From Emiliania huxleyi CCMP1516 (lineage: Eukaryota > Haptophyta > Isochrysidales > Noelaerhabdaceae), in the NCBI RefSeq assembly GCF_000372725.1, contig NW_005197053.1:73189-137188 (forward strand): DNA of 64,000 nucleotides. The letters are read 5' to 3'. Each line of letters starts with the position of its first letter. Position 1 is the first letter of the stretch. The notes below the pieces were generated by a model. The model was given only the letters and a program-made list of their open reading frames with translations. It was not told where the DNA came from and searched no databases. A program made the position numbers and the translations under genes. Shown here in pieces: positions 1-11,592 of the stretch.

Positions 1-560
1 GCCAGTGCTTCGGTAGCTCTCACGTCTCTGCTCGCCCAGCGGCCGCGCCGCCTCCAAGATGCAGTGCGGTCAAAGCTAGGTCGTAGGTGCGCGCGGTTGC
101 GTTCGGTTTGCACGTCGCCCATATATACACATGTGCACATGCCACCGAAAGCTAGACTGCGGTGCATAATAAAAATTGAAGTATGAAGAGTCTGTACACT
201 CACGCGGGGCTCACGCGAGACAGCCCAAGCCCACGCGCCCCACACCTCAGCCGCGGCCGCGCTTGCGGTTCCCCGGCGATGCAACGTCCATCGCGCTGCG
301 CGCAACGTCAAACACGCGCCATCGCGGCGAACCTGCGCCGCTCGCGGTTGCCCCGTGTGGGCTGAGAGCAAGTGCCCGGAATGGCACGATGTGACATGTG
401 TGTGTGCAGGCTTGAAGAGCTGCTCGGCGTGGCAACCAACACCAAGATGATGTTGCTCAAGCCGTCGCACAGCTATCTTCCACCTCCCGCCGCTGACCCG
501 GCACCCCCACGACCCGCCTCTCACTCCCCCGCGCCCGCCTGCCCCCCCCCCCCCCCCCCC
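1..560. other. Region without a recognisable gene
   Basis: I see no convincing coding signal here, only short overlapping frames in GC-rich sequence. It ends in a poly-C run at 541-560 that abuts the terminal repeat of the element at 561-2394. Confidence 0.4.
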
Positions 561-2394
561 GTCTGGGGGGGCGACCCCTTCATCTTTGTTTATCGATGCG
601 TCCTAGAATGCAAAAACGCATTCTAGGACGCACTTTTCATCTCAAAGATACCATGTGTCTCGGGTACACAGGGCATTCTAGGATGCGATGGCTGTCCTGG
701 AGATAGCCGCGCCGTGTCTTTTGTTACGCGTTCCATCTTAGACGCCACAAGCATCTATAGATGCACAGCTGTTCTGAGATGGCAATTGCATACTAGATCA
801 CATTTTACTATACTTGGACAGGGAAGCGTCTCAGGAGACACCGTGTGTCGGGTGCACCGGGCACCGAGGGGGGAGCAGGGAGCACGAAAAGGCGGTGTGA
901 TCTCTCGGCACCCCCTGGGGGCCCTGCCTTGAGTGCTCGCGTGAGGTCTCTCCTCGCGGCCTGCCCCTCCTGGAGAACCAGGTTCTCAGCACCGCGCATG
1001 CATCTGCTTGCGTCACGAGCTCTGTCTGGGTGGGCGCAAAGTTGCATGCAGCACTGCTTACGACGATCCGACGGCGACGCCGCTCCCCCCCCCACCAACC
1101 AGTTTGCGCGGCAGGTAGCGGGGCCAGTTCGAGGCTGAGGGCGTGGGCGTGCGCCTAGACACGGGAAGAGACAGCGTACTTTCTGGCAGCGACGTTTTTC
1201 TTGTTTGACTTGGCGATTTGAGGGACCGGGCATCCCGACTCGCTCCTGCTCCTCGCTCCTCGCTCGGTGAGCTGTCGCCCACCAGCGCGCGGCGACCGCG
1301 CGCACACCACCAGCGCGCGCGGCGACAGCTCACCGTGCCCGCCGGCTCGCCGCCCTCCTCACCACCCGTCGGCGCTGTCCGCAGGCATGTGAGTCAGAAC
1401 GGCGACCGCGCAGCGCGCGCTGGTGTCTTGCTCGCCACCACCCTCTCGCCCCCGCTCCGTGACCGCCGCCGCCCGCGCCACCGCCGCCGCCAACACCGCC
1501 TCGCGCCTCGCGCCTCACCCTCGCCGTCCCCGCCGCCCGCCCTCGACCTCGCGACGGCGTCCTTCTGGGGATCTGCGGGTGGCTTGCCCGCCTCGCCGCC
1601 GCCCCCAAGCGTGACCACACCGCTCGATCGGTGAGCCGTCGCCCGCCACGCGCGCTCTCACGGCCACCGCGGGCCGCTCATTGCCTCCGCCACGTCGCAG
1701 GTGTTTGATCTGGGCAGGAAGCGGCGCTGGTGACGGCAACCGGCAGCCACAGCCACGTGCACGGAGTGCTAAGCGAGGTGCCTGTGTCCAAGTCTGAGTA
1801 GCCCGTGGCCGTGAGTGGCTCAGGGGCAGTGTTCTATGACTGCGTCCTGTGCGTGCTGTTCAGTGTGAGTCGGTGCAGCGGTGGGCCTGCTGCCGCTGCT
1901 AGACGTGAGAGCCGCTGTCCGTGCCCAAGCACGTTGCGCGGAGAGGCTATAGGGCGCCCACCCACGAGTGCTCGGGTGGGCGCGCCGCGGCTGTGCGAGT
2001 AGTAGTAGTGCAGCGGCCGCGGCGCACAGCCGGGGGCACGGCCCGCCGCGCAGCGCTCGCCACACCGAGCCCTTCGTTTTTTTTTACACGTGCGTGTATT
2101 TCTTGAGATCCACACGTGCTGTTCACAGTATGCACGAATAGTTCAAAATATGCGCGCGTCTTCTGAGACACGCGCTGTTCACAGTATGCACGGCGCGTCT
2201 TTTGAGACAGCAACCGGCCAATCGGAGATGCCGCGAGCAATTCGGGATGCGCGGAGCAACTAATATGGACTCGCGCATCTTAGGATGCTCGAGCATACCG
2301 AGGACAGCGAGCGTCTAAGTAGGGCACCTACTAGACGCACTCTAATCCAGAGACGCATTCGGTAAACAAAGATGGGGGGGTCGCCCCCCCAGAC
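561..2394. mobile_element. TIR-bounded DNA element, about 1.8 kb, probably non-autonomous
   Basis: Positions 561-602 and 2351-2394 are imperfect inverted repeats. Both read inward as gtctgggggggcgaccccc, then catctttgtttaycg, then atgcgtc. Just inside the left end, 598-631 is a perfect hairpin with 14-bp arms (gcgtcctagaatgc) and a 6-base loop. Related 'attctaggatgcg' and 'cttaggatgc' words recur near both ends, as in subterminal transposase-binding repeats. The interior has only short frames and no transposase I recognise. A target duplication cannot be read because both flanks are C/G runs. Class and mobility are inferred. Confidence 0.55.
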
Positions 2395-2584
2395 GCCCCC
2401 CCTCCCTCGCGCCTCGGCGGAACGCTTATCGGCGCGCCCTCTAGAGTCTAGTATCGACCGCGCCGGTGCCAGTGCTGGACAGCAGGTTGTCGCTCATGTC
2501 GGAACGCCCCATGTGTCCTTTGTGTAAAAGATTTTTGTCCTATCTAAACGAGCTCTGTGTGCCGTGTGCCACCTTGCGCTCGTG

Positions 2585-5078
2585 TCACACAATATCATCC
2601 ACGAAACTGCTCACGCCCGCCCCCGCCTTTGAGAGGCCCGCGCTGGCGCTTCCGAAGCTCGCCTTTGCGCCGTTGACGAGGCCCGCGCCCGCGACAGCCG
2701 CAGCGTCCGACGACGACGTGGCGAGCTGGCCAGCGTACTCGTGCACGCTGGCGGGGGCGAGGTTGCAGAGCGGCTGCGGCAGGGTCTCGGAGAGGATCTG
2801 GTTGAGGGCCGCCTGCGCGCTCGCGTCGATCTGCGGCCGGATCAACATCTCGTCCAGCCCGAGCATCGCCGCGCCCGGGTTGAGTGCTTGGACCGACGAC
2901 CACCACCCGCCCTCGCCCCCTATGACCAACAAAATGAGCGTCTCGCGTTCAGAACAGAGACGCACCGATCTCCTATCGTCCTCTCCGCCTCCGCCCTCTC
3001 CGTCCTCTCCGCCTATATCGTCATCGTCATCATCAGCGTCGTCGTCGTCGCCGCCTTCGTCGTCGTCGTCGCCACCGTCGCTGCCGTGCCGCCCGAGCCT
3101 CACCTGCTCATCACTCTCATCATACTTAGTCCCTTCCGCCATGGCCGTCTCACCAATGGCGGCCGACCCTCACACCGAGTCGAACGGCGCGCCGTTCACC
3201 GAAAAGTCGCCACCTGACCGGTGGCCGATGGTGGCCGCCTAAATAATAATGAACAACAACTACTCATGACTGATGACGCCTCTCCCGACCAATCACCGAT
3301 GCTGACCGCCTCCCACCCCACCGACACCTCGCTCATGGCGATGCGCGTGACGGAACACGCGGCGATCGTCATGGAGAAGCGCGCGGACAGAGTCACGTTG
3401 TACAGCTGCGCGAGCAGGGTGAGGGGCCCCACCTGATCATAGCAGAGCAGGAGAACGTCATGACGAGATGATGAAGCGGCGGGAGAGGGCCACCCCAGTC
3501 ACAACGGCAGTGGCTTTACGAGAGTCACGGACGATACGATGAAGCGGCGGGAGCGGCCGCGCCTCCGTCGACGCGTTATGCCGCCGCTCGCCCTCGATCT
3601 CGCAGACCTGTGCACAGCTGCAAGTGTGAAGAGGCGCCGCTCACAGCGTGATGCCGCCGCTCGCCCTCACTGTCGCAGACCTACAATTATTATTCTTATT
3701 CTATTAATATTATTGTATTATGCCGCCGCTCTGCCCTCGATCTCGCAGACCGAGTGCGACGACACCGCCGAGCGAACCTCGAGCTTCCCTCCGCCGCGCC
3801 GCCGCGGCCCGTTCCTCCACAGGACCTCGTCGATCGCATGCTCAAGCGCCGAGCCGACGTCGAGCGCGCCCCCGCCGACGGCGAACAGGACGGAGCCCGA
3901 GACGTTGAAGGTGGCCGCCGCCGGGTTGCAGGGGCGCCCGGCGTCGATCTCGAGGCGCGCCACCTGCGAGCGAGCCGTGAGGGCGGCGCTGACCTCGTGA
4001 CAGAAGCTACTCACGGCGCACGTCCAAGGCGCGCAGCCTCGAGCCCCTTGACGCCTACATGTGTCGGGCCACGGCCAGGGGTCGTGTCCGGTGCCAGGGG
4101 CAAAGGGGTAGCAGCCTCGCGCCGCGGTGGCGCCGAGGATCGAGCCGCCGAGCGAGTGGACCGTGTGCACCTGGGGAGTGAACGAGCAAGTAAGCAATCA
4201 GTGAGAGGAGTGTGCACCTGAGCTAGACTTCGATACACATGACGCCAAACACACGATTGCACACACCGCACCGCACCCCGCACCCCGCGCGCCGCGCCCC
4301 CGCCGCCCCGCCACAGCCAGTCAGTCACCAAGTCATTAAAGGCGAGCGGGTGGTGTTTTACGAGAGGAGTGAAGTGCTCATTGAATGGCGGAGTGTGCAC
4401 CTGTCGAGTGAGCTTGTGAGTCGCGAATGGTTCGTGAGCCGTGAGGCCGAAGGCCGGGTGGGCGCGCGTCACCTCGCGGCAGCGTGAGCCGCCCAGCGCC
4501 GACCCAAGGGAGGACCCGAGCGCCGTCAGGTTTCCCGCACCGATCCAGCCGCCCAGGCTCCAGATGGCGCCCGGCCAGTCGGAGCGCAGATCTCCGCCAA
4601 TCTCGCCTGCGCAGGCGAGAGCACACGCCTTGCCTACCGGCGGGCCGGTGATCTCCGTGGGCTCCGCCTGCGGCTCGAGGCCGATGCTCGCGTCGGCAGT
4701 GCCGGGGTCAAGGTCGCTCCAGAGGGTCGTCGCAAGCATGTCGTTGATCGCCAGCTTGAGGAAGTAGGCGTGCTGCAGGGAGACGCACTGGTTGAACGAC
4801 TCGAGCCGGGACGGCATCGTGGGCAGGCTGGAGGTGGTCCGCGCGGTCAGCGCCGCGTACTTGCCCGGGTACCAGCTTTTCGCCTCCTTCCCCGGATACC
4901 AGCTTGTGGCGTCGCCAGCCTCGCCCGCCTCTGCAGCCCGGCCGGCCGGCACGAGCAGCGCGAGGCGGCAAGCCCGGCCGGCAAACAGCACGAGCAGCGC
5001 CGAAAAAAGCGCAGCGGAGAGGAGGAGGGCCACCCTGCCGCGTGGTTGGGTGGCCAGCGAGGGTGGTTGCTCTATCAT
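2585..5078 (-). CDS. Uncharacterised type II membrane protein, six exons, about 608 aa
   Basis: Exons on the minus strand are 5078-4473, 4170-3751, 3607-3494, 3432-3328, 3238-3176 and 3103-2585. Every exon length is a multiple of three, so all introns are phase 0 and the frame stays open to the stop at 2585. The start (MIEQPPSLATQ) is followed by one hydrophobic segment near residues 15-38 that should act as a signal anchor. The rest would then be lumenal, with scattered cysteines. The last exon has a long Asp/Glu/Gly-rich stretch and ends in VSSFVDDIV. I recognise no family. Introns 3433-3493, 3104-3175 and 3608-3750 begin with copies of the following exon start; the last holds two stacked units. 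Exon calls rest on frame closure and GT..AG ends. Confidence 0.6.
3608..3750 (-). other. Intron made of two stacked repeat units
   Basis: Read on the minus strand, units of 70 nt (3750-3681) and 73 nt (3680-3608) each start with a copy of gtctgcgagatcgagggc, which is also the first sequence of the next exon at 3607. The second unit carries the ~42-nt body at 3607-3648 (gctgtgagcggcgcctcttc, then acacttgcagctgtgcacag) shared with introns of three other genes. The first unit has an unrelated AT-rich body ending in ttgtag. Confidence 0.7.
4171..4472 (-). other. 302-nt intron with repeated acceptor-like sites
   Basis: GT..AG intron of the membrane-protein gene. The acceptor context caggtgcacac occurs at the true exon start (4170) and again near 4219 and 4401, suggesting successive insertions at one site or alternative acceptors. 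Confidence 0.5.
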
Positions 5079-5309
5079 TGGCCCGCGAGGGTGGTTGCTA
5101 CCGGCGACAACGACAAGGTGCTGGGTTCCAACTTTTTGCGGGGTATGGTATGGTTGCCCCATCCGTGGCGTGGGGCTCGCCTTCGAAAAGTCGGGCATGG
5201 CTCTCCCCGCAACTCTATCGCTAACACGCGCGCACCACCGAGACTGTGGTGGGCGCGCTGCGGTCGCACGTCTACCTCCGTCATAGTGCCACGACGTGCG
5301 GCCTGGGTA

Positions 5310-6415
5310 CGGGGTGTGAATACGTCTGGTAGGTGTGGGTAGGTCTGGGTAGGTCCGGGTACGGGGTGTGAATACGTCTGGTAGGTGTGGGTAGGTTTGG
5401 GTAGGTCCGGGTAGGTTTGGGTAGGTCCGGGTACGGGGTGTGAATACGTCTGGGTAGGTCTGGGTAGGTCCGGGTAGGTCTGGGTACATCTGGGTAGGTC
5501 CGGGTACGGGGTGTGAATACGTCTGGGTAGGTCCGGGTAGGTCTGGGTAGGTCCGGGTAGGTTTGGGTAGGTCCGGGTAGGTTTGGGTAGGTCCGGGTAG
5601 GTCTGGGTATGGGGTGTGAATACGTCTGGGTAGGTCCGGGTAGGTTTGGGTAGGTCCGGGTAGGTCTGGGTGCGGGGTGTGAATACGTCTGGGTAGGTCC
5701 GGGTAGGTCCCGGTACGGGGTGTGAATACGTCTGGGTAGGTCCGGGTAGGTTTGGGTAGGTCCGGGTAGGTCTGGGTATGGGGTGTGAATACGTCCGGGT
5801 AGGTCCGGGTACGGGGTGTGAATACGTCTGGGTAGGTGTGGGTAGGTCCGGGTACGGGGTGTGAATACGTCTGGGTAGGTCCGGGTAGGTCCGGGTACGG
5901 AGTGTGAATACGTCTGGGTAGGTGTGTAGGTTTGGGTAGGTCCGGGTACGGGGTGTGAATACGTCTGGGTAGGTCCGGGTAGGTCTGGGTACGGAGTGTG
6001 AATACGTCTGGGTAGGTGTGGGTAGGTGTGGGTAGGTCCGGGTACGGGGTGTGAATACGTCTGGGTAGGTCCGGGTAGGTCTGGGTACGGGGTGTGAATA
6101 CGTCTGGGTAGGTCCGGGTAGGTTTGGGTAGGTCCGGGTACGGGGTGTGAATACGTCTGGTAGGTGTGGGTAGGTTTGGGTAGGTCCGGGTAGGTTTCGG
6201 TAGGTCCAGGTACGGGGTGTGAATACGTCTGGGTAGGTCCGGGCGGGGTGTGAATACGTCTGGGTAGGTCCGGGTAGGTTTGGGTAGGTCCGGGTAGGTC
6301 TGGGTATGGGGTGTGAATACGTCCGGGTATGTCCGGGTACGGGGTGTGAATACGTCTGGGTAGGTGTGGGTAGGTCTGGGTAGGTCCGGGTACGGGGTGT
6401 GAATACGTCTGGGTA
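5310..6415. repeat. Large minisatellite, about 1.1 kb
   Basis: Dozens of copies of an 11-12 bp word (gggtaggtccg / gggtaggtctg) are interspersed with a longer unit gggtacggggtgtgaatacg. It stays open in several frames (a Thr-Tyr-Pro-Asp-rich translation on the minus strand), which is a by-product of repeat periodicity and not evidence of a protein. It lies upstream of the minus-strand membrane-protein gene. Confidence 0.9.
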
Positions 6416-7362
6416 TTCTCTTTCTTGCGCGGATCGGGAGGGCGGCGACCTCTGCCCCCGTCCACGCTTCGCATCCCCTTGGCGCTGGGCGCCGGGTACG
6501 GCGTTTTCTTTTTCGAGCGCGCCGTCTGGCTTTTTCGCTTCTTTTCTCTCTGCGCGGGGGGTCCTCCGGTTTTGCTCTGCTGCGGCTGTCAGGCGCCTGC
6601 TCTGCAGCTGGTGCTGCTCCTGTCACTATTTCACTGTGTCGTGGGGCCGACGTGCGCGGTGGCCTTCCTCGGCCCTTCCTCACGTGACGCACGGCGAGGG
6701 CGGCACTCGCCACGGCTGCGAGCGCCCACCCTATCCACCACCTCACTCCGCACAGAGGCGCCAGTAATGACAGCAAACAATTAAATAAAATCCACTGTAT
6801 ATGAGCTGCTGCCTCACTGCTGCGAGTTGACATATCCGGCGATGCGCGCGCGTTCCGTTCGTGCGTCGACTGGCTCCCAGTTCGAGTCGCCGGGGGGGAG
6901 GGGGGGGCCTCCTCGGCCTCCTCGGCCTCCTCGGCCTCCTCGGCCTCCTCGGCCTCCTCGGCAGCCTCGGCTGCTTGGCGCACGCGGCGCGCGAGCCGCG
7001 CCGCGCTGCCTTTTTGCTCGCTGCCTCCGTTGTCGGCCCGGCCGTTCCGTCTCCTCGCTCTGGCTCGGGCCGTGGGCGTGCTGCTGCTGCTGCTCGGCAC
7101 TGTTGTCGCCATTTTCAATGTGCGCACATTGTATGGCTGCTCGGGTCGTTGCTCCCGTGGATCAGCAGCCGGTGGCAAGCCACCAGCGCGATTCGTCACG
7201 CAGCCTACTCCTACTACCGCGCGCGCGCGCGCGCAGGCCGCCGTGGGCACGGGTGGGGCGAGCGCGCGCACCATGATCTCGAGACGTGCCCGCCGCCCTT
7301 TTTGGCCTAGAGCGGGCGAGAATCCTAACGGATTGACGCCTCCATTTCTTTGTTTCCGCACG
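6416..7362. other. Gene-poor stretch with a possible small minus-strand membrane ORF
   Basis: The region holds a cctcctcgg tandem repeat (about 6905-6965) coding for poly(Ala-Glu-Glu) on the minus strand. A minus-strand frame about 6440-7150 contains a hydrophobic stretch (HIQWILFNCLLSLLAPLCG) followed by a basic tail. With no homology and strong compositional bias I do not call it a gene, but it could be one. It could equally hold the promoter of the downstream LRR/U-box gene. Confidence 0.3.
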
Positions 7363-9522
7363 ATGGTGGTGCCCGCCTCGACGCCTTCAGCGCCGCCACC
7401 GGGCGACGCCGCGCCTCCCGGCTCCGAGACCTTGCACGTGGGCGGCTGGAAGGTCGTCGTCGCCGACGGGCACGCGGTGCTGCCCGAAGGCATGACGCAC
7501 CTGCCGGACGATGCGTTCCGCGGCCGCACCTCTCTCGTCTCGGTCGCCTGCCCGAGCAGCCTCGTCTCCATCGGCTGGCGCGCCTTCTGCGGCTGCTCCG
7601 CCCTCGCCCGCGTCACCCTTCCCGCCGGCCTCACCTCCATCGGCAGCTGCACCTTCCGCAACTGCTCCTCCCTTGCCTCCGTCACCCTCCCCGCCGGCCT
7701 CACCTCCATCGGCACCAACGCCTTCCGCGGCTGTTCCTCGCTCGTCTCCATCGACCTCCCCGCCTGCCTCACCTCCATCGGCCACAACGCCTTCGACGGC
7801 TGCTCCGCCCTTGCCCGCGTCACCCTCCCCGCCGGCCTCACCTCCATCGGCTGGCGCGCCTTCTGGGGCTGCTCCTCCCTCGCCTCCGTCACGCTGCCGC
7901 TGCCCGATGGCCTCTCGATTGACGACGGTGCCTTCTTCGACTGCCCCCTCAACAATGAGGCGAAGGCAGCAGTGCAGGCCATCAACTTTTGGGCGGTGCG
8001 GCCTCCAATCGACGCGCAGGGGCATGCCACTGTGCCGGAGGGCCTCACCACCATCGCCAGCAGCGCCTTCCGAGAGTGGGCCTCCCTCGTCTCCGTCACC
8101 CTCCCTACCACCCTCGTCTCAATCGGCGACGAAGCCTTCTTCGGCTGCTCCTCCCTCGCCTCCGTCACCTTCCCCGCCACCCTCACCTCCATCGGCGCCA
8201 GCGCCTTCTGGGGCTGCTCCGCCCTCACCTCCGCCGCCCTCCCCGCCGGCCTTACCATCGGCTACTGGGCCTTCTACCGCTGCTCTGCCCTCACCTCCGC
8301 CGCTCTCCCCGCCGGCCTCGCCTCGATCGGCGAAGACGCCTTCGAATGCTGCGACTCCCTCGCCTCCATCACGCTGCCGCTGCCCGATGGCCTCTCGATT
8401 GACGACGGTGCCTTCTCCGACTGCCCCCTCAACGACGAGGCGAAGGCAGCAGTGCGGGCCATCAACTTTTGGGCGGTGCGGCCTCAAATCGACGCGCAGG
8501 GGCACGCCACTGTGCCGGAGGGCATCACCACCATACCCAGCTGCGCCTTCTCCGACTGCTCCACCCTCGCCTCCGTCACCCTCCCCGCCGGCCTCACCTC
8601 GATCGGCAACGACGCCTTCTCCGGCTGCTCCTCGCTCGCCCATGTCACCCTCCCGGCCGGCCTCACCTCCATCGGCGACGAAGCCTTCTTCGGCTGTTCC
8701 TCGCTCGTCTCCATCGACCTCCCCGCCACCCTCACCTCCATCGGCGGCTGCGCCTTCTCCGGCTGCTCCGCCCTCAGCTCCGTCACCCTCCCCGCCGGCC
8801 TCGTCTCAATCGGCGACGAAGCCTTCGAGCGCTGCTCCGCCCTCCCCTCCGTCACCGTGCCAACCACCGCCGAGATCGGTGACAAGGCCTTCGACCCCAC
8901 GACCACCGTCCTCCGCCTCTCGCCCGCGAGCATGCGCGCCCAGGCTAGGGCGGCGGAGGCGGCGGCAAGAGAGGCCGAGATGGCGGAGGCGGCGGCGGAG
9001 GCGGATCGGAACGCGGAAGCGCTTCTGGCGGATGAGGAGGCGGAGAAGGAGGCGGAGCAGCGCGCCAAGGAGCGCAAGGCCAAGAAGAAGAAGAAGAAGA
9101 AGGGCAGGGGCGGGGGGAGCGGCGCCGGGCCGTCGCAGGAGCCGGAAGGCGAGGAGGCGGAGGCGGAGGCGGAGGGGGAGGCGGTGGCGGCAGCAGAGGA
9201 GGCGGAGCTGGCGGGGGCGCTCCAGGAGAGCGCGAGGCTGGAGGAGGAGAGGCGGGTGGCGGAGGAGCAGCCGCCCGAGCCGGAGGCGCCGCCGAGGGAG
9301 GAGGAGCCGCCGCCGGCCGACTTCATCTGCCCAATCACGACCGAGGTGATGAGCGACCCGGTGATGGCGGCGGACGGCCATTCCTACGAGCGGAAGCAGA
9401 TCGAGCGCTGGCTCGCGACCAAGTCGACGAGCCCGATGACGGGCGAGACGCTCCAGCACACGCACACCTTCCCAAACCACGCGCTGCGCCGGCAGATCCG
9501 AGAGTGGCAAGAGGCGCATTGA
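7363..9522 (+). CDS. BspA-type leucine-rich repeat protein with C-terminal U-box (E3 ubiquitin ligase)
   Basis: An intronless frame of 719 aa from ATG 7363 (MVVPASTPS); an upstream in-frame ATG at 7273 is an alternative start. Residues about 40-520 are LRR_5/BspA-type repeats of about 23 aa, with pattern LTSIGxxAFxGCSSLxSVTLP. Two blocks each carry a copy of a non-repeat spacer (LPDGLSIDDGAF...FWAVRPxIDAQGHATVPEG). About 525-640 is an Ala/Glu/Arg-rich coiled coil with a Lys run (KKKKKK). The end is a U-box starting DFICPITTEVMSDPVMAADG with SYERKQIERWL and SPMTGETL, the residues that bind E2 enzymes. Known biology: U-boxes ubiquitinate substrates and LRRs bind partners. The substrate is unknown. 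Repeat spread by internal duplication is evident. Confidence 0.85.
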   Translation: MVVPASTPSAPPPGDAAPPGSETLHVGGWKVVVADGHAVLPEGMTHLPDDAFRGRTSLVSVACPSSLVSIGWRAFCGCSALARVTLPAGLTSIGSCTFRNCSSLASVTLPAGLTSIGTNAFRGCSSLVSIDLPACLTSIGHNAFDGCSALARVTLPAGLTSIGWRAFWGCSSLASVTLPLPDGLSIDDGAFFDCPLNNEAKAAVQAINFWAVRPPIDAQGHATVPEGLTTIASSAFREWASLVSVTLPTTLVSIGDEAFFGCSSLASVTFPATLTSIGASAFWGCSALTSAALPAGLTIGYWAFYRCSALTSAALPAGLASIGEDAFECCDSLASITLPLPDGLSIDDGAFSDCPLNDEAKAAVRAINFWAVRPQIDAQGHATVPEGITTIPSCAFSDCSTLASVTLPAGLTSIGNDAFSGCSSLAHVTLPAGLTSIGDEAFFGCSSLVSIDLPATLTSIGGCAFSGCSALSSVTLPAGLVSIGDEAFERCSALPSVTVPTTAEIGDKAFDPTTTVLRLSPASMRAQARAAEAAAREAEMAEAAAEADRNAEALLADEEAEKEAEQRAKERKAKKKKKKKGRGGGSGAGPSQEPEGEEAEAEAEGEAVAAAEEAELAGALQESARLEEERRVAEEQPPEPEAPPREEEPPPADFICPITTEVMSDPVMAADGHSYERKQIERWLATKSTSPMTGETLQHTHTFPNHALRRQIREWQEAH

Positions 9523-9988
9523 GCGGTTTCGCGCGTCCGCGTGGCGCGGGGTGTCGTGTGGCCGTCGTTATTCTTTTCGCAACCGAACCGGTGTGTAACC
9601 GCAGCAGCGCCTTCTCCCCAGATGCCAGAACAGCGCGCGCGAGCTGACCTTACTTATTACTCTCATCACCGCACACCCCGACGCGAGCTCTCTCAGTCAC
9701 AAAGGAGTCAGTCGACCCGCACAGTCCACAGACCCAGAAAATCCCTCCAGTGTAGCACTACGCTCCCTCCCTCCCTCCCTCCGCGTCCCGGTTGCCACTG
9801 CGCTGCGTCCTTTTTCGCGCGGCTAGGCCGCCTCCGCCCTGGCCCTCTCAGCGGCCGCTGACACGCGCCTCGCCTTGGCGGCAGCGACCGCCGCCTCAGC
9901 CGTCGTCAGGCGTGGCGACGGGCAGGCAAGTGTAGGCGTCCGGGTGGGCAAGGGACATTCTGCAGAGGGGAGGAGCTCAGTCTTGGTG
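9523..9988. other. Intergenic region, convergent genes
   Basis: No coding signal. It lies between the ends of two convergent genes and should hold both 3' UTRs. A short ctcc run sits at 9770-9781. No other structure is seen. Confidence 0.4.
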
Positions 9989-11058
9989 TCAGCCGGTGTT
10001 TGCCGTGGACACACCCGGAGGCAGCGCCCCCGTCGCCATCTCGAACAACGCCGACATGATCCCTGTCGTGCCCTTCCAGCTCGCGCGGTCGAGGCTCGCG
10101 CTCTTGAAATCGGTGCCATCGATATTGGCGCCGTCAAATATTGCGCCCGGAGAGACGGTCAACTCGAAGCTGGCCGCTCTGATATGCGCGCCGGTGAAGT
10201 CGGGGCTGGTGAACGACGTCTCGCCGACCTGCGCATTTTCCATCTTCGCGTTGCGGAACGAGACAGCGGCGCCTCGCGCGTTTTTGAACTCGGCGCCCTT
10301 CAGCTGCGCGCCATCGAACACCGCGCAGGCGAGATTCACGTCCTCGAGAATGGCCCCCTCCAAATTGGCGTTGCGGAGGTCAGCGTTGTACAGATCATTC
10401 TGCGGGCACACCAAGGCCAACTCCACGCCGGGCCCGACAGAGGCACAGCACGGGCAAGTCTTGACAGGCGCCGGAGGGCAGCCCGCTAGCTTGCGTGCCT
10501 TCTCCGCCGGCGTCGGTGGCTTCAAAAGGCCACCGCTGCTCGGCAGCTTGTTGTTCATGACGCGCATGGGCGACGACAACCACGACGGCGCGGCGGTCGC
10601 GCTCTGCCCCGTCTTCTTCACCTGGAATGGACGCTAGGCGGGAGTCGGATATGGGTGTCGCTTAGACTACTGTTTTCGGTTATGAGTCGGTTATGGGTGT
10701 CGAAGAGTCGCTTACTACTACTGCTCTTCACCTGGCATATGTGGTTGACTGACGGGCGGATCGAGTCGACGTTACCCGATTGCAGCTCGCATCGGCTGTA
10801 GCCAAAGCTGTCCGTGCCGACCGTCGCCCACTCGTACGCTGTGCAAGAGGGGTCAGCGAGACAATTCGACTCGCAGTCGGCCTGGCTCATGAGCCACTGC
10901 TCTGTGTGCGGCCCGCTTGGGTTGAGCGCGCTCGCACATAAGCCGTGCGCGCTCACGGCGCCCGGAGCGTTGGAGAAGCTCCCCGTCGCAGCTTGGGCGC
11001 ACACATTTTGGAGCAAGAGAATCGCCACATACACGCACGTGGAATAGATAAGCATCAT
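9989..11058 (-). CDS. Secreted protein with PAN/apple-like domain and pentapeptide repeats
   Basis: Two exons, 11058-10732 and 10621-9989, joined by a 110-nt GT..AG intron, give about 319 aa. The start (MMLIYSTCVYVAILLLQ) is a good signal peptide ending near VCAQA. Residues about 35-108 have six cysteines and the pattern W-MSQADCESNCLADPSCTA-YEW, typical of PAN/apple modules. After a linker with a CPCC motif, about residues 170-290 are pentapeptide repeats of the A(D/N)LxX form (NADLRNANLEGAILEDVNL), which fold as a right-handed quadrilateral beta-helix. A binding role at the cell surface or in a vesicle is inferred. The upstream frame could extend to 11118, but the signal peptide favours 11058. 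Confidence 0.7.
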
Positions 11059-11592
11059 CAATCGATGGCCGGGGAAGGGGCCGAGGCGACGACCGAGCCA
11101 CAGCTTTTCGAGCTGCACAAGAAAGGGGCGGTGGCGACGACGGCGAGAGCCACAGCTTCTCCGGCTGAATCATCTCTCGAGGTCTCGAGGTTGGAATCAC
11201 ATTCACTTTTTTCGCACCCTTTGCTGCCACTCATAAAATCGTTGGGTCGTAACGTACCGTACACACATGCTGGGAGTTCAAGTGCTACACTCCGTTCCTC
11301 CCCTGACCCCTCCGGCGCGAAGGGCAACGGCTCTGCCCGCTGCGGAGGCGCTGCCTCCCGTGCCGATGGGCACTTCATCGCGCTTGGCAACACTGAGGAG
11401 CACCTCTCCACCTGGCTGGCGCGCACAGGCACGACGCAAATCATACGATAATCGCCTTCCGGACTGCTCGTGAACGCAATGTAAATGCCGCGCACATACG
11501 TCCCACGTTTGAGCTAGCTGGCTCTACTAATTGTCCCGTATTTGCAGGTCATCGCCGCTTCGCACGTTATGCGCACGACATCGCGCAACCGG
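11059..11592. other. Intergenic region without recognisable gene
   Basis: It lies between the start of the pentapeptide gene and the end of the TIR receptor gene, both on the minus strand. Short frames on both strands show no recognisable domain. It should hold the promoter of the pentapeptide gene and the 3' UTR of the receptor gene. Confidence 0.35.

Noticed and set aside
5310-6415. CRISPR-like array
   Set aside because: Repeats are short, contiguous and variable without unique spacers; the genome is eukaryotic. It is a minisatellite.
4011-8258. Long minus-strand open frame of over 1,400 codons
   Set aside because: It runs antisense through the LRR gene, across the minisatellite and through introns. 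It is open because of repeat periodicity and GC bias.
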